A stretch of 64,000 bases of DNA, taken from Balanoglossus misakiensis. Taxonomy: Eukaryota; Hemichordata. The stretch covers positions 4,402,001 through 4,466,000 of the forward strand of contig CM082581.2 of the NCBI GenBank assembly GCA_040954595.2, read 5' to 3'. Made by a program: the position numbers and the translations under genes. Shown here piece by piece: positions 37,297-51,400 of the stretch (the stretch's first letter is position 1; every line of letters begins with the position of its first letter). Below the pieces are notes generated by a model. That model had not been told where the DNA came from and searched no databases. It saw nothing but the letters and a program-made list of their open reading frames with translations.

Positions 37297-40200
37297 GGTC
37301 CTGGTCTGCGATTGCGTGGCTGATTAAAGAAGAGGGGTTTCATGCGGCACTCGGAAATGGGTTAATGATTATCGACGCCGACACCATAACATATATATCA
37401 ATAATCGGAATCATGTATGAATATAACACGTGATTGTATCTATATCATATTTTATTCATCAGCTTTGCACTTGTCTGCACGTGTGATCATTTTATCGTGA
37501 AATTGGATTGACTATTTATGTCTGCTCTGATATGTGCGGGTAGTTTGAAATACAAGACGCGACTCGGAATGTGTAGTAGGTGATGACGCCAAACACTAAT
37601 GAACACGTCATTGTCAATGCCACAGTCCCTGCTAGACTGATGAATGGAGAAAGCATTGGGGGGAATTCTATACATGTAAGATGTTCTCACAAAATGTTTA
37701 GCTCTACAAGTACAGCAAATAAGTTGGAAGCATAGTGGATTATGGACGTGCAGATTACAGCTAATTATTATTTCACAAGTTTGAACGCAGAGAGTTCATT
37801 GCTCTCAGAGCAGTGTCTGTGGACTGTGAAAGGTATCCAGATAAAAAATCGCGACTGAATATAAAATGGCCGCGTGGCAGACATATTGGATCATATCGTT
37901 AAACAAATGAACGTGCATATGTACATGTACGTCACAGTAACCTGTCCACGTGTCAAACTCGGTCCAGGCATGTCGCTGAGTAATAGCTGTGGATAGGTGC
38001 ACTCAGGCTGACGGACGTACGGAACTCACTCCATCCGTCCAGCGGACTTCGTCAGCGGGGGTTACCAACTGCTCAATGATTGCTACTATACAACCTATCA
38101 TAAGCACGGGATCACCGCGGATCAATTAAAAAGTGATCGACGTTACCTTGTCAAAGGCACATGCTCTTTACTATTTCGATGGTTGTCATAACACAGGCAT
38201 AAAAGCGTTGTCATTGATTTCCTTCCTACTCAATTCCTTTTAACCATATCCCCTGACATTTTGTAGATTCGTTGCCGCAGAGAGACACGGGCTTAAACAC
38301 GGTTTATAACATGTTCAGGAAATCCGTACATAATATATCAATTCCATTGCTGTCCGTCAAATAGCAGCGATGGGAGAATTATTTACACCTTTACACACAC
38401 CAATACATGTCAGCCTACGCACAGGACAACATAGCTTTGTCATTGTGCTTTTGTTAGTTACGCGTCCACAGGAATGCCATGGTAGTCTGTAGTCTTGCAG
38501 TCTGTCTACATGTACTTGTTTTAAGAACGAGATTTTTATATTAACAAGATTACCAGAAAATATGAATTGGTAAAGTACACACAGCGAAATATGCCATTTT
38601 CCACCCGATTGCAGTGAGTATAGGAAGTTAAGGAAACACCAAAATTAACGATGAAATTTGAAAACTTGTACTACATGTATATAGGCCTAAGCAAGAAATT
38701 ATGAAACTCTTAGTATGTACTCATTATACTTCATTTGCGCAATCGACTATTTCCCTGGACAAACCATTGGAAGTGATAAGGTCAAATCAACCCATGTGAA
38801 GTTGACATGATGCATGTGTCATGTTGACAATTAACGTTAATGGCAGTGAAGATGGTAATACACCACTTCTGGAAGTGATAATAGCTACTCTTTGCGTGAG
38901 CCAATCATAGTAATGAACTCTATATTCACTTTGGCGTCGGAGTTGTCTGTTTGGTGATCAATATCAAGGCGATGCCTTGCTTCCTGAAAGGACATGAAAT
39001 GTATTCACGGGATAAATTTGTACTCAGATTCGGGTCTTGAATTAATATCAATAGTAAATTGATTTCTTATAATGACGAATGTCTTAAGGAGCATAACTTT
39101 CTCTAACTTTAATGTGCCAATTTCCTTGTTTGGGTACTTCTACAACAGCTGAGTCAGGCATCTGATTCTTGCGGCCGTATTTTCAACAAATCGGGCAAGT
39201 TCGTTCTATTCATGGCCCTAACAGTTCTCTGCTGTACCTTTTGACCGCTCTCCGTTTCCATAAATATAACCAATTTCTGTGCATATATACAGATATACAG
39301 AAAGATTACTATAGAGATTATAGGTACTGCGTGCATGGGAACGTTGTTTGTTTTGTAAACCTCTCGTAAAATAGGTTCGTTGATATAAACTTAATTCGTG
39401 AGTCCAACATCTCGACTGCCAAATTCAAACTTCTGATCTGTTTTAACGTATAGCTGGATTTCCTCAAGTCTATTTCGAGAAAAAAACCCACTGCAAGTAT
39501 TCTCTATGGTTACCCGCTTTGTGCTTCATTGTGCATTCAGTCCGTGCCAATATGCTCACAGAACTATACAAAGCCGTTAATCGGATAAAAAGATCAGGCG
39601 GCTTCCATCGAAATATCTGTGCGCTCCCAAGTAACCTTGCGCACGCGTCACAGCCTAATTTGTGATTAGAAAATGCCCGGTGACCTACTGTGGAACGGAT
39701 TTCATCAACTCGCCCTTTTTCGCTCTTATATCTAATGAAAATGTTTCATTATTTTGATTACGTCGTGGAGTTAACAAACGACCAACAGACAGATGCCTTT
39801 CAGTTCAGTCAAATTGAAAAAAAATCAAGAGGTTCACATTGACTTCCTTGTATATAGTTGTCTACGTCATAAGGATAGTCTATAATAGCTATTCCTAATT
39901 TACCAGGGCCACTGAGAATGGGATTAATTTACCATTTAGGTCCCAAGCTTACATATACTCAACCCCTGTTCACCGATTACGAGCAGGGTTCTGCTGTAAC
40001 GATATTGCGGAAAGCAAATTGATAAATCGTCACGGGTCTGCTTGGTTTCCCAAGCTGATGATTCTAGAACAACATGAACCATGAAATAAAAAGTTAGCTA
40101 AAGACTGACTCGAAACAAGAGAAAGGCGAACTGGGAGTCATAATTGAAAGGTCACGGTGGTCACGGTCATCGCTGGGATTGAGAAATCGGGTTATGCGCT

Positions 40201-43013
40201 GCTAATATAGGCCCCAACCGAAATGGATATAATAATCCGGCATACCATACCCAGTGCATTATGACCAATTTATGGGGAGTTTTGTTCATAAACAACATTT
40301 CGTGAGATCAAGGAAACAATTTCGTACTATGTATGCTCATTATTTGGGTCTAGATTGATTCTATCAAATCTTCCATTAACTTCCGTTATATCGGTATGTG
40401 AATGAGCACTTCGTGGTGAAATCTTCTGCACAGAGAAATGGAGTTTGATTACATGCGTTTTATTGTAGTTCAAATTTGTAGCGGGAGATCAAATTATTTC
40501 TCCGTTTGGTCTATATATATAATATTTGGCATGTATTCGGTCGTTATTTAAGCCAATGAACTTTCCTTTCTATTATAGAGATGTATACTGGTAATTTCTT
40601 TAAGGCAACTCCGCGGGATTCAAATTGATATAGGCAGGGCTGTTTAAGGGAAATCACTGAAAATGCAACTTTTGTTGACGCGAAATCTTATACTACCATA
40701 AAACTGAATAGTCTTGGGTTTGCACCGTTGGCAATGACGGCCCAGATAAATAAATGTGCACAGCTTAATTCAAAACATCTTCAGACTTAACACGCGAGAT
40801 ATCGGTCAGATACCCCAGCAGGGATACACGGGTTGACACAGGTTTAGAAAAGAGTGACAAATATCCTTTATGAAAATCCGGGGGTTCAAGACAATATCCC
40901 ATACTAAACGCTGCAGAATTTTTAGAAAAGAATGCTTATCTGTATTCTGACTTGTATAATTCACCAGAAGTCCGTCGGCCAAACTGATTGCAGGTCAGTA
41001 GATGTCGAGATTTTTAGAATCTTTTATTAATTGTCAGTCAACTTACAGTAGTATAAAACAGAAACGGTGAGATTTTGCACGTGCAGTCGTGCACGATTGG
41101 AACCTTGGCCAGAGAAAGAAACCAACAGTGCACACACCTTTCGACATAGCCTTAATGTAAAGGACATTTCTGTGATATGGAACTTCAGGGCAAGAAAGTA
41201 TCGGTGATTTGAATGTCTGGCGCCATTTTGTTACGCCAGAGTTTCCCTATCTCTGCATTACGATAAGTATTTTACAGAATCCAGGTATAGAGATCCCCGA
41301 CTGCCTGTGTTAAAATTTGTTGGAAGGAGGAACACATCATGACTTCTGGCATTTGTCGATACAACATGATAACACCAGATTCCTGCGTTGAATAGCAAGA
41401 TTAGCACTGGTTGATAACATGAAAATGAACGTGCTTGTGCGAAGCCCTCAGAAATGAACCTGTTTGTATGGAGCACACAAGAGAAATGTGTTAATCAGTC
41501 TACGGTGGCATCTTCTAACAAGCTTGACATTGTTAGCTTTGATAGAATGTCAAATTTCGGTCCTCCGAAACTGAATACAGCCGCACAATGCCAAGAGTTC
41601 TTCCTTTATCTGACAGAGAGTCTTCAACAATTTCCTGTGTCTGATTTTTGCACTTAATTGTAACTATCAATCTGCTCGTGTCAACGGAGTGTCGAACCGT
41701 CTTTCTGACTTAATGTGCCGTCTACTCGGGCCCTGGAATAATGATGTGACAATTTGCGCCATGCCAAACGTTATCCACCTCTCGCATGTCTTGGCGCCGG
41801 GCAGACCAATTTACTGCTTTTGCCTTGCAAGTGTTGACATTAACTGTTGTAATTTCCGATGTCTATGAAACACCGAAGTTTCAGAGGACAAAAAGCTTCC
41901 AATTTCACTTCAGAAATACAATCGTTCCCTCTTGCGATATTTTCATCAGATTCCAGCTACAATTAACTGTTAATCACGTTTTATCTGAATCTGAGGTCTG
42001 GAAACGTAACGAACCGTTACGTGACTGCTTTACATTTTAATACATCAAATAAGACAGCTCGTTTCAGTAAATTTTCGGATTGTACAAGATCAGTGTAACT
42101 TACCCCCTACTTTGCAGATTGTATTTTAATCTACAGCATGCAGCCATTGAAGCAATGGCTTTTTTCTGCCTTTCTTTAATTTCTCAATTGTGGCCTACAT
42201 GAATGTTATACTCGGCGACCGCCAGATTAGTCTCATCTGGGGGCCGTAATGATGTCTTTGTTAAGTTTTCTCTGCCGTTCAGACTCCCTCGGAAGTCGGC
42301 GCTGAAACTATCATAAAACATGATATGAGAGAAAAAGACAAACTCTCATCATCTGAAGACCCACGTCTGCCACCGCGGTAGATACGATGAGGAAACTTAA
42401 GCACTGTCGCCTGGTTCACCGTCGTCATAAGACAGATTGCATTATGATGAAAATGAATGGGAGACTCATCGAAGCCACTGACCACGATTAACCAAGATAT
42501 CCCCATAAAAAGAGTTGCGCAGTTATGTATCCATGTTGCCACCTTAACACTTCTCAACCCTTCAAATCATGATGGATGTTGCATCGATCACAAACAACCT
42601 TCATGTGACCTCCTCCTTAAAAAAAACGAGAAAAACAGACTACGGATCTGAGAACACGTCACCCGGCGTAGGTAACCAGAGACCAGGTTATTTATCTGCC
42701 TTGATAAATCTGAATTAATCCTGGGGGTCTTAAAGCGATTTAGTTACAAGATTTATCAATCTAATATCTGACTATATGGTTCTGCCAGCCAGGGGAAAAA
42801 ACAAAGCTTTACGTCAAACAGTTCCTGACTGAAAATTTCTGGGTGCTTAGCAATGTCATTTAAATTGATGCGATCTTGCAATCTCCGTCGGATCATAGGC
42901 CACGCATTTGTTTGTGAAATACATGTACTATTTTCGATGGTTCAAATTTAACTCTCAGAGGATAGTTTGTTTTCTGCCAAAAGACGCCAACTGTATAGGC
43001 ACTCTGTGAGGGC

Positions 43014-43023
43014 ATGACGTCAT
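43014..43023. promoter_or_regulatory. CRE/ATF-type palindrome ATGACGTCAT
   Basis: This is a perfect 10-base CREB/ATF palindrome, the same as at 9539-9548. No neighbouring promoter is recognised. Confidence 0.25.
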
Positions 43024-46000
43024 TTGGTTCTTAGTGCAATGTAAACTCCAGGGTTTTGGACGAAAGTAAACGTAAAACAAAACAATAAACACTGTAATGA
43101 TATGTCAGTTGAAATCATGAGTGTGGTGTGTTATCAAATGAATAGAACATTTTGTGAATGGAGAATATAATCTGCGTTTGAGTGAGACCAGTTCCAATAT
43201 CACGGTGTATTAAATTGATTACATTGAATCTAGTTGAACTTATTATAAAGTCGTAATCGATGCACCTGTCATGATACGAGTATGTAAGATTAATACGTCG
43301 AGTACTCTAAGTAAACGAAGGGCACACGTGCAAATGAAATACATTGATTATCGCGTGTTTCCAATTGACATAAAAGACATTACCGAACATTTTCTTTAAC
43401 TGAACGAATTAATAAAAAAAAGGTTGTCCGACAAACTTGGAAAGTTTGTCTTTATGATTTAGAGCCCTTGAATATCTACTTCACCTTGCCTGTTGTAAGG
43501 AGAAAATGCTTTTTAATAATGATGTCAATGAAGTTATTCCAGTATTTAATTTCACTTCTACGTAATCAAATGGCCTTGTTGACTGATAATCGATGCAATA
43601 TCAATAACTGGCCTATACCAGCTGTTTAAGTTCACATTTCTTAGGCAATAATTACATGTAGCAATTTACTTGTGAGAATATTCACAATACAATATTGTTC
43701 GAAAGTGTTAAAGCATAATAGTTAGAATAAACACAGCTTAGAAGTGAAGTTGACACATGTTAACGTTTACCTGCAAAATTGGCAAAGGGAAGTATAGATA
43801 CCGATAGGTTATGCACTCGTATTTGCACGCGACAGCTTATAATGTCTTATCGATTTCTGCGTATGGTGTATGTGTCTCTTCGTGTATGTAACATACATGT
43901 ATGTGTCTGTCTGTGCCATCGATATCTCAAGTACTGATTATCAAATTGAAACCAAATCTGGTGGAAATCGCCAGATCAATGCTATTATGCCACTATTTCC
44001 CCAAAACATGAAATCACTTTTTGAGGAGCGTGACACAATGTATGATTAACTTTCCTATATGATTAATTACCAAGGTGAATGAAACTTGAGACAAGTATTG
44101 ATCTCAAATATCTGAATATACACTGGAATAATTTTCTCGGTTTTCAATATATACATTTTCAAAACACGGGAGCACATACGTGTACAGTTAATACAGTTTT
44201 ATAACATTAACTCAGCAGTCATTACTTAGTATCTGTTAAACAATATTTCGCTGTTGAAATCATAAATTATCGATATTAACCCTTGCCTATGCAGTATGCC
44301 TATAATGTTTGGATCTCTGTAACTCTGGTGCAAATCGTGATGAAATACATTATATAATTGCATTTCCATGTTTAGAAAAACACAATTATTACCATTGCAG
44401 TACCAGCACTTAAAGGTTGTGAAGATGTTTATCAACAAATGTTCTGTTGACCTCTCTAATCTTGCAAAATTCACCTTGTTTGTAATGTTAATGAAAACAT
44501 TCGTCGGCCGGTTGTAGATTTGGCTGAAGTCTGAATGTTTACAGATATCTTTATCTGATGGCATTTTACTATCACTTTCCATCTTACAAAGAGGCTGCGT
44601 ATTTTTAACAGTATTTAGCATTGTGAACGTTCATAATTTGGCTTATACATCTGTCTCGCCCGCAAAAGTTCCAGTAGGTCGAATCACGATTATCAACTAA
44701 AACCTTGCACCATAAAGATTTGTAAACGAAGGGAATGTATACCAGTAAAACTTCGGAAATAAACCATGACTTCTTCTTTGCACTTTTGTGCTTTTTCTGT
44801 TGTTCACACAAAGCCATCATATTATTCATTCTTGTGTCATCATCGTGTATGCAGAACCAGCGCGGGGCAGTGTGTGAAGCGGTGTCAGTGCCTGATGCCA
44901 AAGGGTCCAGCGTTATAATTGAAACTGCGACTCTGTAATTGTTTGAGAAAGGTCGTGTGTGTCTTTCACAGGGCCATCAGAAACAGCATGAGGTTATACT
45001 GCGGTGTGAAAATCAAAGAGCGCTCCTACTTTTCCTGTTGACCTGTGCCATGAATCTAACAGCGTAACATACGAGTAAACACACGGTATAATGAAAAAAC
45101 ATTGATTTCAAGGTATAAATCCCGTGTAGTCAGAGCATCTGAAATCGTCTAATGTTTTGAGCACCGATGCGAGTAAACGTTTATGTCTTATATGTTTTTA
45201 GTTGACGTTTATATTTCCCCAATTTCAACGCACCGGAATTATCGTTTCTTATTCAAAGTATACCTGTCGAAACTCTCAATTGTATCAAAGGTTGCCAAAT
45301 ATTTCTGGGTGTAAGTTTTTTGTGACACAAATCTTTAGTATCGGAAAATGGTTAAGCTGATAATATTTTATTTTACCCATGAAACAAACTAGGCATTTCT
45401 GATGGTATGGTAACTTGGTTTTGTTGACATCTAGCATGCAAAGAGTGATGCCAGATGGAATTATGTGATAAGCATAAAACGTATCAAAGTGAAATCTATA
45501 CAGCGTGGGCAACTCGCGTAAACGGTTTGCCTGTAGACATACATTGTAATTTGACGAAAGGAGAGTCAACAAGATTCAAAATCTTTATTAAACCAATGTG
45601 TAGGAAGTGGAGTCGTCATAAGTGACTGCAGTCAAACGTTAAACCTTGTTACAAACTATATAAGAACTTCTTTCGCCTTAACCAACACAATGACAAACAA
45701 CGAAGGTCAAGATGTCGACCGACCTCTCTCTTCAACTCTCATACTGTTGGTAATTCGGATACCAGTATGTGGCTAACAGTAGATTAGCTGAATTAATTTA
45801 TAAAGAAAACGTAACAAACCAATATTACAGCAGTGAGCGTCATCCGTGATAGCTTGCGGTTTGCGCATGTGCATTGTGCATCCCTGCAGATAAATCAAAG
45901 TTGCAATGACATCCAGGGATCACAAGGTAAAACCATCGGCGTATCAATACACAATGCTAGCTGTTGGAGATCATGGAAAACGTGATATTTTCCCTATATA

Positions 46001-47899
46001 CAGAGTTGCAGTGAAGTATCACGTCGCTTATAGATTTGGCATACTATATAACATAGCCTGGTAAACACCACCTAATAATGGTAATTTACCTTGACTTGCT
46101 TTAACATTTACAGTGAACTATTTCATCACCCTGAATACGTACCAACTTGAGTATGTGCTGATTAAGGTTTAAATGCAGTTTTTCACAGCGATCTTGTCCA
46201 TATTTTGCATCATATTGAGTGAAGTTCCTTTTGTCTCATGTACACACTTACTATACATAAGTCTTGCTCAAAAAATTGACAACTTTCTTTTATCTGACAT
46301 GTCAAACTGACATTATTATTGATGCATTTAAAGTAAATTAGCGTTCTAATTCAAACATATTTGCAAAATTCAAAAAAAAATTGACTCAGTTCAGCATTGA
46401 CGGTATCATCTTAAATGTTCACTCTTGATTGTATACATATTACACATCGAAACCAATACTTCGGTGAAGTACTCAAAGTTGGAATAAATTGAATTTGACT
46501 TGGCGTGAATTTCATGTAAGTTTTAAAACCAAAATCTTACAATCAATGTCATTGTAGAACGAGAGAGGGTAACGCTAAACAAAATAGTCGCTATTGTCCA
46601 CGTAAGGTCAAGTTTTGACATTATTATTATATTTTAGAAAGGGAAATCCGCCCCAAGTCTGTTGAATAAAGTGATTGCAAAATGGTATGTTTGCTTTAAG
46701 ACGCGTCTTGTTTCCGGTCTTGAGTAAAATAGTCACATGAAAGTAAAGTTCAGATACACAGCTTTATGAAACTAGAAGGTTTATGGGGGTCTTCGATGAG
46801 ACGTGTAGCCTTGAAAAATTCGTGCAGGCAGCATTAAGTGTCACCTTAATGGAACGACATTTCATCAGCCTAAAAACCTAGATGTATGCTTTGTTAGATG
46901 TACGCACTACTAAAGTTGTTTTCGGTGTACTTTTGTCTTTGTCTTTTTTATCACCTTCCGTTTAATTATGAATATTGGCTTCTGGGAACTTGCCCATGAT
47001 TGTGAGAATCTTGTCATGTCCTTCACTCACTGATAAATTCTGCATTTTGTACTGAGATAGCAAGGGCGTGATTTCAAATAATTGTGTCAATCAGAGAAGA
47101 TCTTGAGGAAATTACAAGTCTTTAGTAACAGATAGCTGGCAAACTCAATTCTGTGCGACGTTCGTTTTTCGCGGCAGGTCACCATTGTGTCTCTAGACCG
47201 GTGCTGTAGTGAGCTACAACACGCACATTTTCAAGGAATCATCGCAGCACCAGTGTCGTTCAGTCGACCCATTACTCTAGCGCCAATAAGACCTAATACT
47301 ACAAACCGCAAATACAACTACAGGATAATTGCGACCTTGTCACGTGTAGGTGACAGTTGATCACATTAACGTAATAGCGTCAGATCGTCGTAAATCTTTC
47401 TGAGTTCGTTGACCGTCATTTTCAGTGGGGTGTACGTATGAGTGGTTCATCTAAGCCGTCAAACAGAATAATTCGCGCTGCCTTTACCTTCACTGTAATG
47501 ATGTCAGGGAGGGTACTTGACTGTTTCATTCATTGAATAATAGAGTTAAGGCCATCCGTGCGTCCCAGTATACACAGTGCTCAATTGAGGAAGCCCTTTG
47601 CATTGTTTTGCCCTAGCAAGGGATATGTTGTTGTTTGGCTAACGTTACATCAAGTGCAACGATATGTAAATATGATATTGACGGACTTGGCTTAATCATG
47701 TTCCATGATTCATTGCAATTGACGACTCCATAAACTCTAGACCGTGAAACGGTTCATTAGTCAATGTTTACAGCAATAATGTAATTTATCCCAATGTTTG
47801 GAAAAATCGTGTTGATTGGAATTCATTTACTAGTAAGCAAGGCGGGGTTTAGGGTACCGAATATATATGATGGTGGTGGTGGTTGTGTTATACATTTAA

Positions 47900-48088
47900 A
47901 TGAAATCGTCGTGCCTTGCCCAGTGTGCGCAAGTGCTTGATGATATTATGAATAAAACACAAGTCTGCTTTGAGAGACGTGTTATAGACACCTTTGTTGC
48001 TTCATGCAAGGCTGGGTTGCCTATATGGTTCGCCTTGCCACCAATACCTTCTGACGTAATGGCCAAGTTTCGTGAAAGGCACGACTAG
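47900..48088 (+). CDS. Short protein-like open frame, unrecognised
   Basis: This is a 62-codon frame from ATG to TAG. I do not recognise it. Its composition is more protein-like than most short frames here: a stretch rich in charged residues and C, then LPIWFALPPIPSDVMAKF near the C-terminus. It may be an exon, a micropeptide or a decayed element, but chance is the default explanation. The next plus-strand frame (48222-48464) follows 133 bases downstream. No promoter or clear splice sites define it. Confidence 0.12.
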   Translation: MKSSCLAQCAQVLDDIMNKTQVCFERRVIDTFVASCKAGLPIWFALPPIPSDVMAKFRERHD

Positions 48089-48221
48089 GAGGCCTGCGTC
48101 AGCCACTGATTGTTGTAATCTGGTGGTGCGTACGGTCACACTAAATCAAGTTAATTGGGGTGACGTCAGCGTGGTGCTAAGACGAGCGTGGAGAAGTGGC
48201 GACGGTCTTTGACACAGCCTA

Positions 48222-48464
48222 TTGAGAACCATATGGCAGGCACACAAAAGTGGACGTGATCGTTTTGACCAAGTATTGCTCTCCACCAAATTCCATGACA
48301 ACAACGAAACAAAAACCTGTCTTCATTGTCAAAATCTAGTTTTGGACGTGCGAAATGGTTCAATTGAAACTGATTTACTAAGTAAATGCAATTTTTGTAG
48401 AAGCATACTAGTAAATACCATGCGACAAAGGGAGCAAAATATCACAGAAATACAGCTTCAATGA
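48222..48464 (+). CDS. Short frame with paired CxxC motifs, unrecognised
   Basis: This 80-codon frame runs from ATG to TGA. Cysteines at residues 33, 36, 56 and 59 give CLHC-x19-CNFC, an arrangement like a zinc ribbon that binds one metal ion. I cannot assign it to a family. A 65-codon minus-strand frame overlaps it, showing how easily frames stay open here. It could be a remnant of a gene or transposon together with 47900-48088. The cysteine pattern is seen; metal binding is inference. Confidence 0.12.
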   Translation: MRTIWQAHKSGRDRFDQVLLSTKFHDNNETKTCLHCQNLVLDVRNGSIETDLLSKCNFCRSILVNTMRQREQNITEIQLQ

Positions 48465-51400
48465 TGAATCGCACGGGAATGTACTTACAATGTTGACATA
48501 ACCAAAGAAGAACATTGAGATTATAAACAGTGCACACTTGTCAGTTTCGAGTAAAGAAATGTAGTTATCCGTTTAGTCATCCTTACGATTATTCTCCTGG
48601 GAAACCTCTATCTAAACAAGGCGCGTTTGCTCATAAACTTCAGTAATAACATCAGTCAACATGCACTACTTCGTCCTTGGCGTTTACTGTCAAAATTGAT
48701 TTAATAAGTTCGAACCTGTTTACATTCGTTTGGATATTTAACGGCACGCATTATCGAAACATCTTCCCACAATGTCACGTTACATAAATTGCTGTATATT
48801 GATTTCAATCAAGTAAATTATTCTAAATTTGGTATTAAAATGAGTACAATCCGTATATTTCGCGAGAATGTATCGTAAACTTAAGATTGGAGCGCAAAAT
48901 CGCCTGATACCTGTACATCAATCAAGGTGGATTAGGATCTGCACAGTTCCAATCTTAGGATCGGCCAAATTAAGAAATTTATATAATTCAATTGCTGAAA
49001 ATTTAACTGACACTTAGCGATATTGAGCAGTAGACGATGCTACGAGATAACTATAAATGAATATTAAGTTTTGTCTGATAAGCGTTTATTGAAGATTAGA
49101 GAGAGATAGCCAATGAAAGTGGCGGAATGTGATATTGTGGTTTATGGAGCTGACGTGAGCATACTGGGTAAATGGTTACATTGCTAGGGGCAACTTACAT
49201 ATGGCCAACCATCCAAATGACGTCTGTAGCTATTCGTTTTACTCAGATGGTCAGATTAGTCGTCTCGATTCAACAGCTATTATAGAATTTGAAGTAGCCG
49301 ACATGGCATTAATAAATGTGCGTGTACAGTACTGGAAATGATGTTTGAGGTATTCCTTGCAGTAAATGTAAATATTCTGCGAAGCCACAGTCATGGGAAA
49401 ATGTGAACTTTCAAAGATATTTTACATATGTGAATTTGAAATTATTTGACTACTAACTGAAGGGATAGTTTCTCGCACACTGCCACCATCTCAGATCAAA
49501 GATAATAGTTTGGTACTGAAACACCAGAAAAATGTACCAGTATGAAGCGGTAGATACCAGATTACTAGTAACATCTTTGTTATATGGATAATCCCATCAA
49601 CAGTGACAAAGTTGAAAACCGCCTTGTTTTTTTACCCGTCAGCTATACTTCATATATTAGGAAGATGGGTAAAATAGTAAATTATTACAGTGAAAACTTT
49701 AATACCGTCATAAAATATCTTGGCCAACCTTAAAAGATTCATTTTACGTGCTTTTTTCCCGTGGTAGCTGGCCGTGGGCAATTTACAGCATGCTGAGAGC
49801 ACATAGTTTTATCTGTATCATTCGTCGTCAACAAGCGTATCATCAGACAACAAGGGAATATAAATACGCCGACGTCATCCGCACGCTGAGTAGCTGATGT
49901 CGGAAGTGATATGATGAAGTGCACGTGTACAAAGCAAAGTCGTTTCCCTGGAAAACTATTTGTATATTGAAAATGAAGAAATGTGATAAAACTGGTGAAG
50001 ATTTACATTTCGGAAATAAGGTCCTGCATATATACAAGTATGATTTTTTGGCATCGCGTATTATACAAAGATGTGTTTACATACCGTTGCGTTAGTAACC
50101 TGCAGACATTTCCATTATACGAAGCGATGACATCAGAGACCAAGCATATATGAGGACTGCAGGGTCTCATTTCGATATTGTACGGTCATTGGACTTTTCA
50201 AAACAAGTTTTTTTATACGCACAGTTTATATGAGAAATCCAATTGATGTCGGAATGCTTAACTCATTTGTGATATATTACCAGTCATTCATTTCTTGGTT
50301 GCAACATTGTGAATACGTTGCTGTAGAAACGAGTTTGATCATCTACAACTAAACACTGCTATTCTGCCCAAATACCGGTGTACATACTCTACATGTATAT
50401 ATGCATCATGATTTCTATATAAGTGACGCAGTCAGTTGGTGTTTATATAGATTAGATCTTACTTTGTTTGTTTACTCTTTTCACGGAAATGACTAGGTCT
50501 ACTTTGCAAATATCACTTAGCAACTTCATAATTATACACAGCTTTAAAACGTTATGATCCATACCATTTTATCGTACACAAATATCATTTAAGATATACG
50601 TATTTATTTATTAAGAGCATGAAGCCTTTATTACATACTGTATTATCAACCGTTTAAATGTCTACTGACATTTCAAAACTGCAATTCCAGAACTAATAAA
50701 AGGAAGTTGCAATCAGCCGTCTTGAAGGAATACACATACATGTAACTGTGACCTATGACCCCAATTTCTATTGGGTTGTCATATTTCCAAGTTAAATGTA
50801 ACGCGTCGACCAGGGTTCGTTTCTCTGCTAAAACTAACATTTACCCTGTACATCGTGAACTGTGTTTAAAAATCTGTCAGTGGAAATAATTGAAAATAAA
50901 AGATCATTTGAAACAACTATACACTTTGCAATTTGTTAATGTATAGTTTATACAGCGCCTGACAGACATTCAGATAATGGTCATTGACTACCAAGATTTG
51001 TGTTAGACTACATTCTGTTACTTTAGTATGTCAATAATATCATTAGTCCGAAATTTTTGTTTGAAAATAAAGTCTTGCTTGCTATGCTCAATTCAACTCC
51101 TTTATAAAGTGATCCAGCAACATCATCCACATAACAGTGGCATGATTAATAGTATCATGTCTGGAATAACCACGGGCGGCATTGTTGAGAAAAGATAGCA
51201 GTTGAAACTGTGGGTGGCATTAATAAAAAAGAAATTAAGATGTTGCTTGCAAATATTGTTTCCATTTCCGAGTCCTCGTCGAAGCCAAAATCTGACGTGT
51301 TTTGTTTCGTAAGAACAAAATTAAATGAAATGAAGAGTACACTTCTCATTTTCAAATTCAATAACGCTCGCTGTTCTAAATACGCCTTATGTCTCCGTTT

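Larger units (their letters stand above)
35201..47870. other. Non-coding DNA, no supported gene
   Basis: No gene is supported. The longest frame in the window, 131 codons on the minus strand at 44226-44621, has no recognisable domain and lies in AT-rich DNA. A 118-codon minus frame at 36316-36672 is likewise unrecognised. Other contents are the T/G tract, the 26-bp direct repeat and the CRE palindrome listed separately, plus a 9-bp-stem hairpin (GACAAACTT, loop GGA) at 43430-43450 and dispersed TACATGTA palindromes. Confidence 0.55.

Noticed and set aside
44226-44621. Longest open frame in the window, 131 codons, minus strand
   Set aside because: AT-rich, no domain or motif recognised, no promoter or splice context; length is within chance expectation for 64 kb in six frames.
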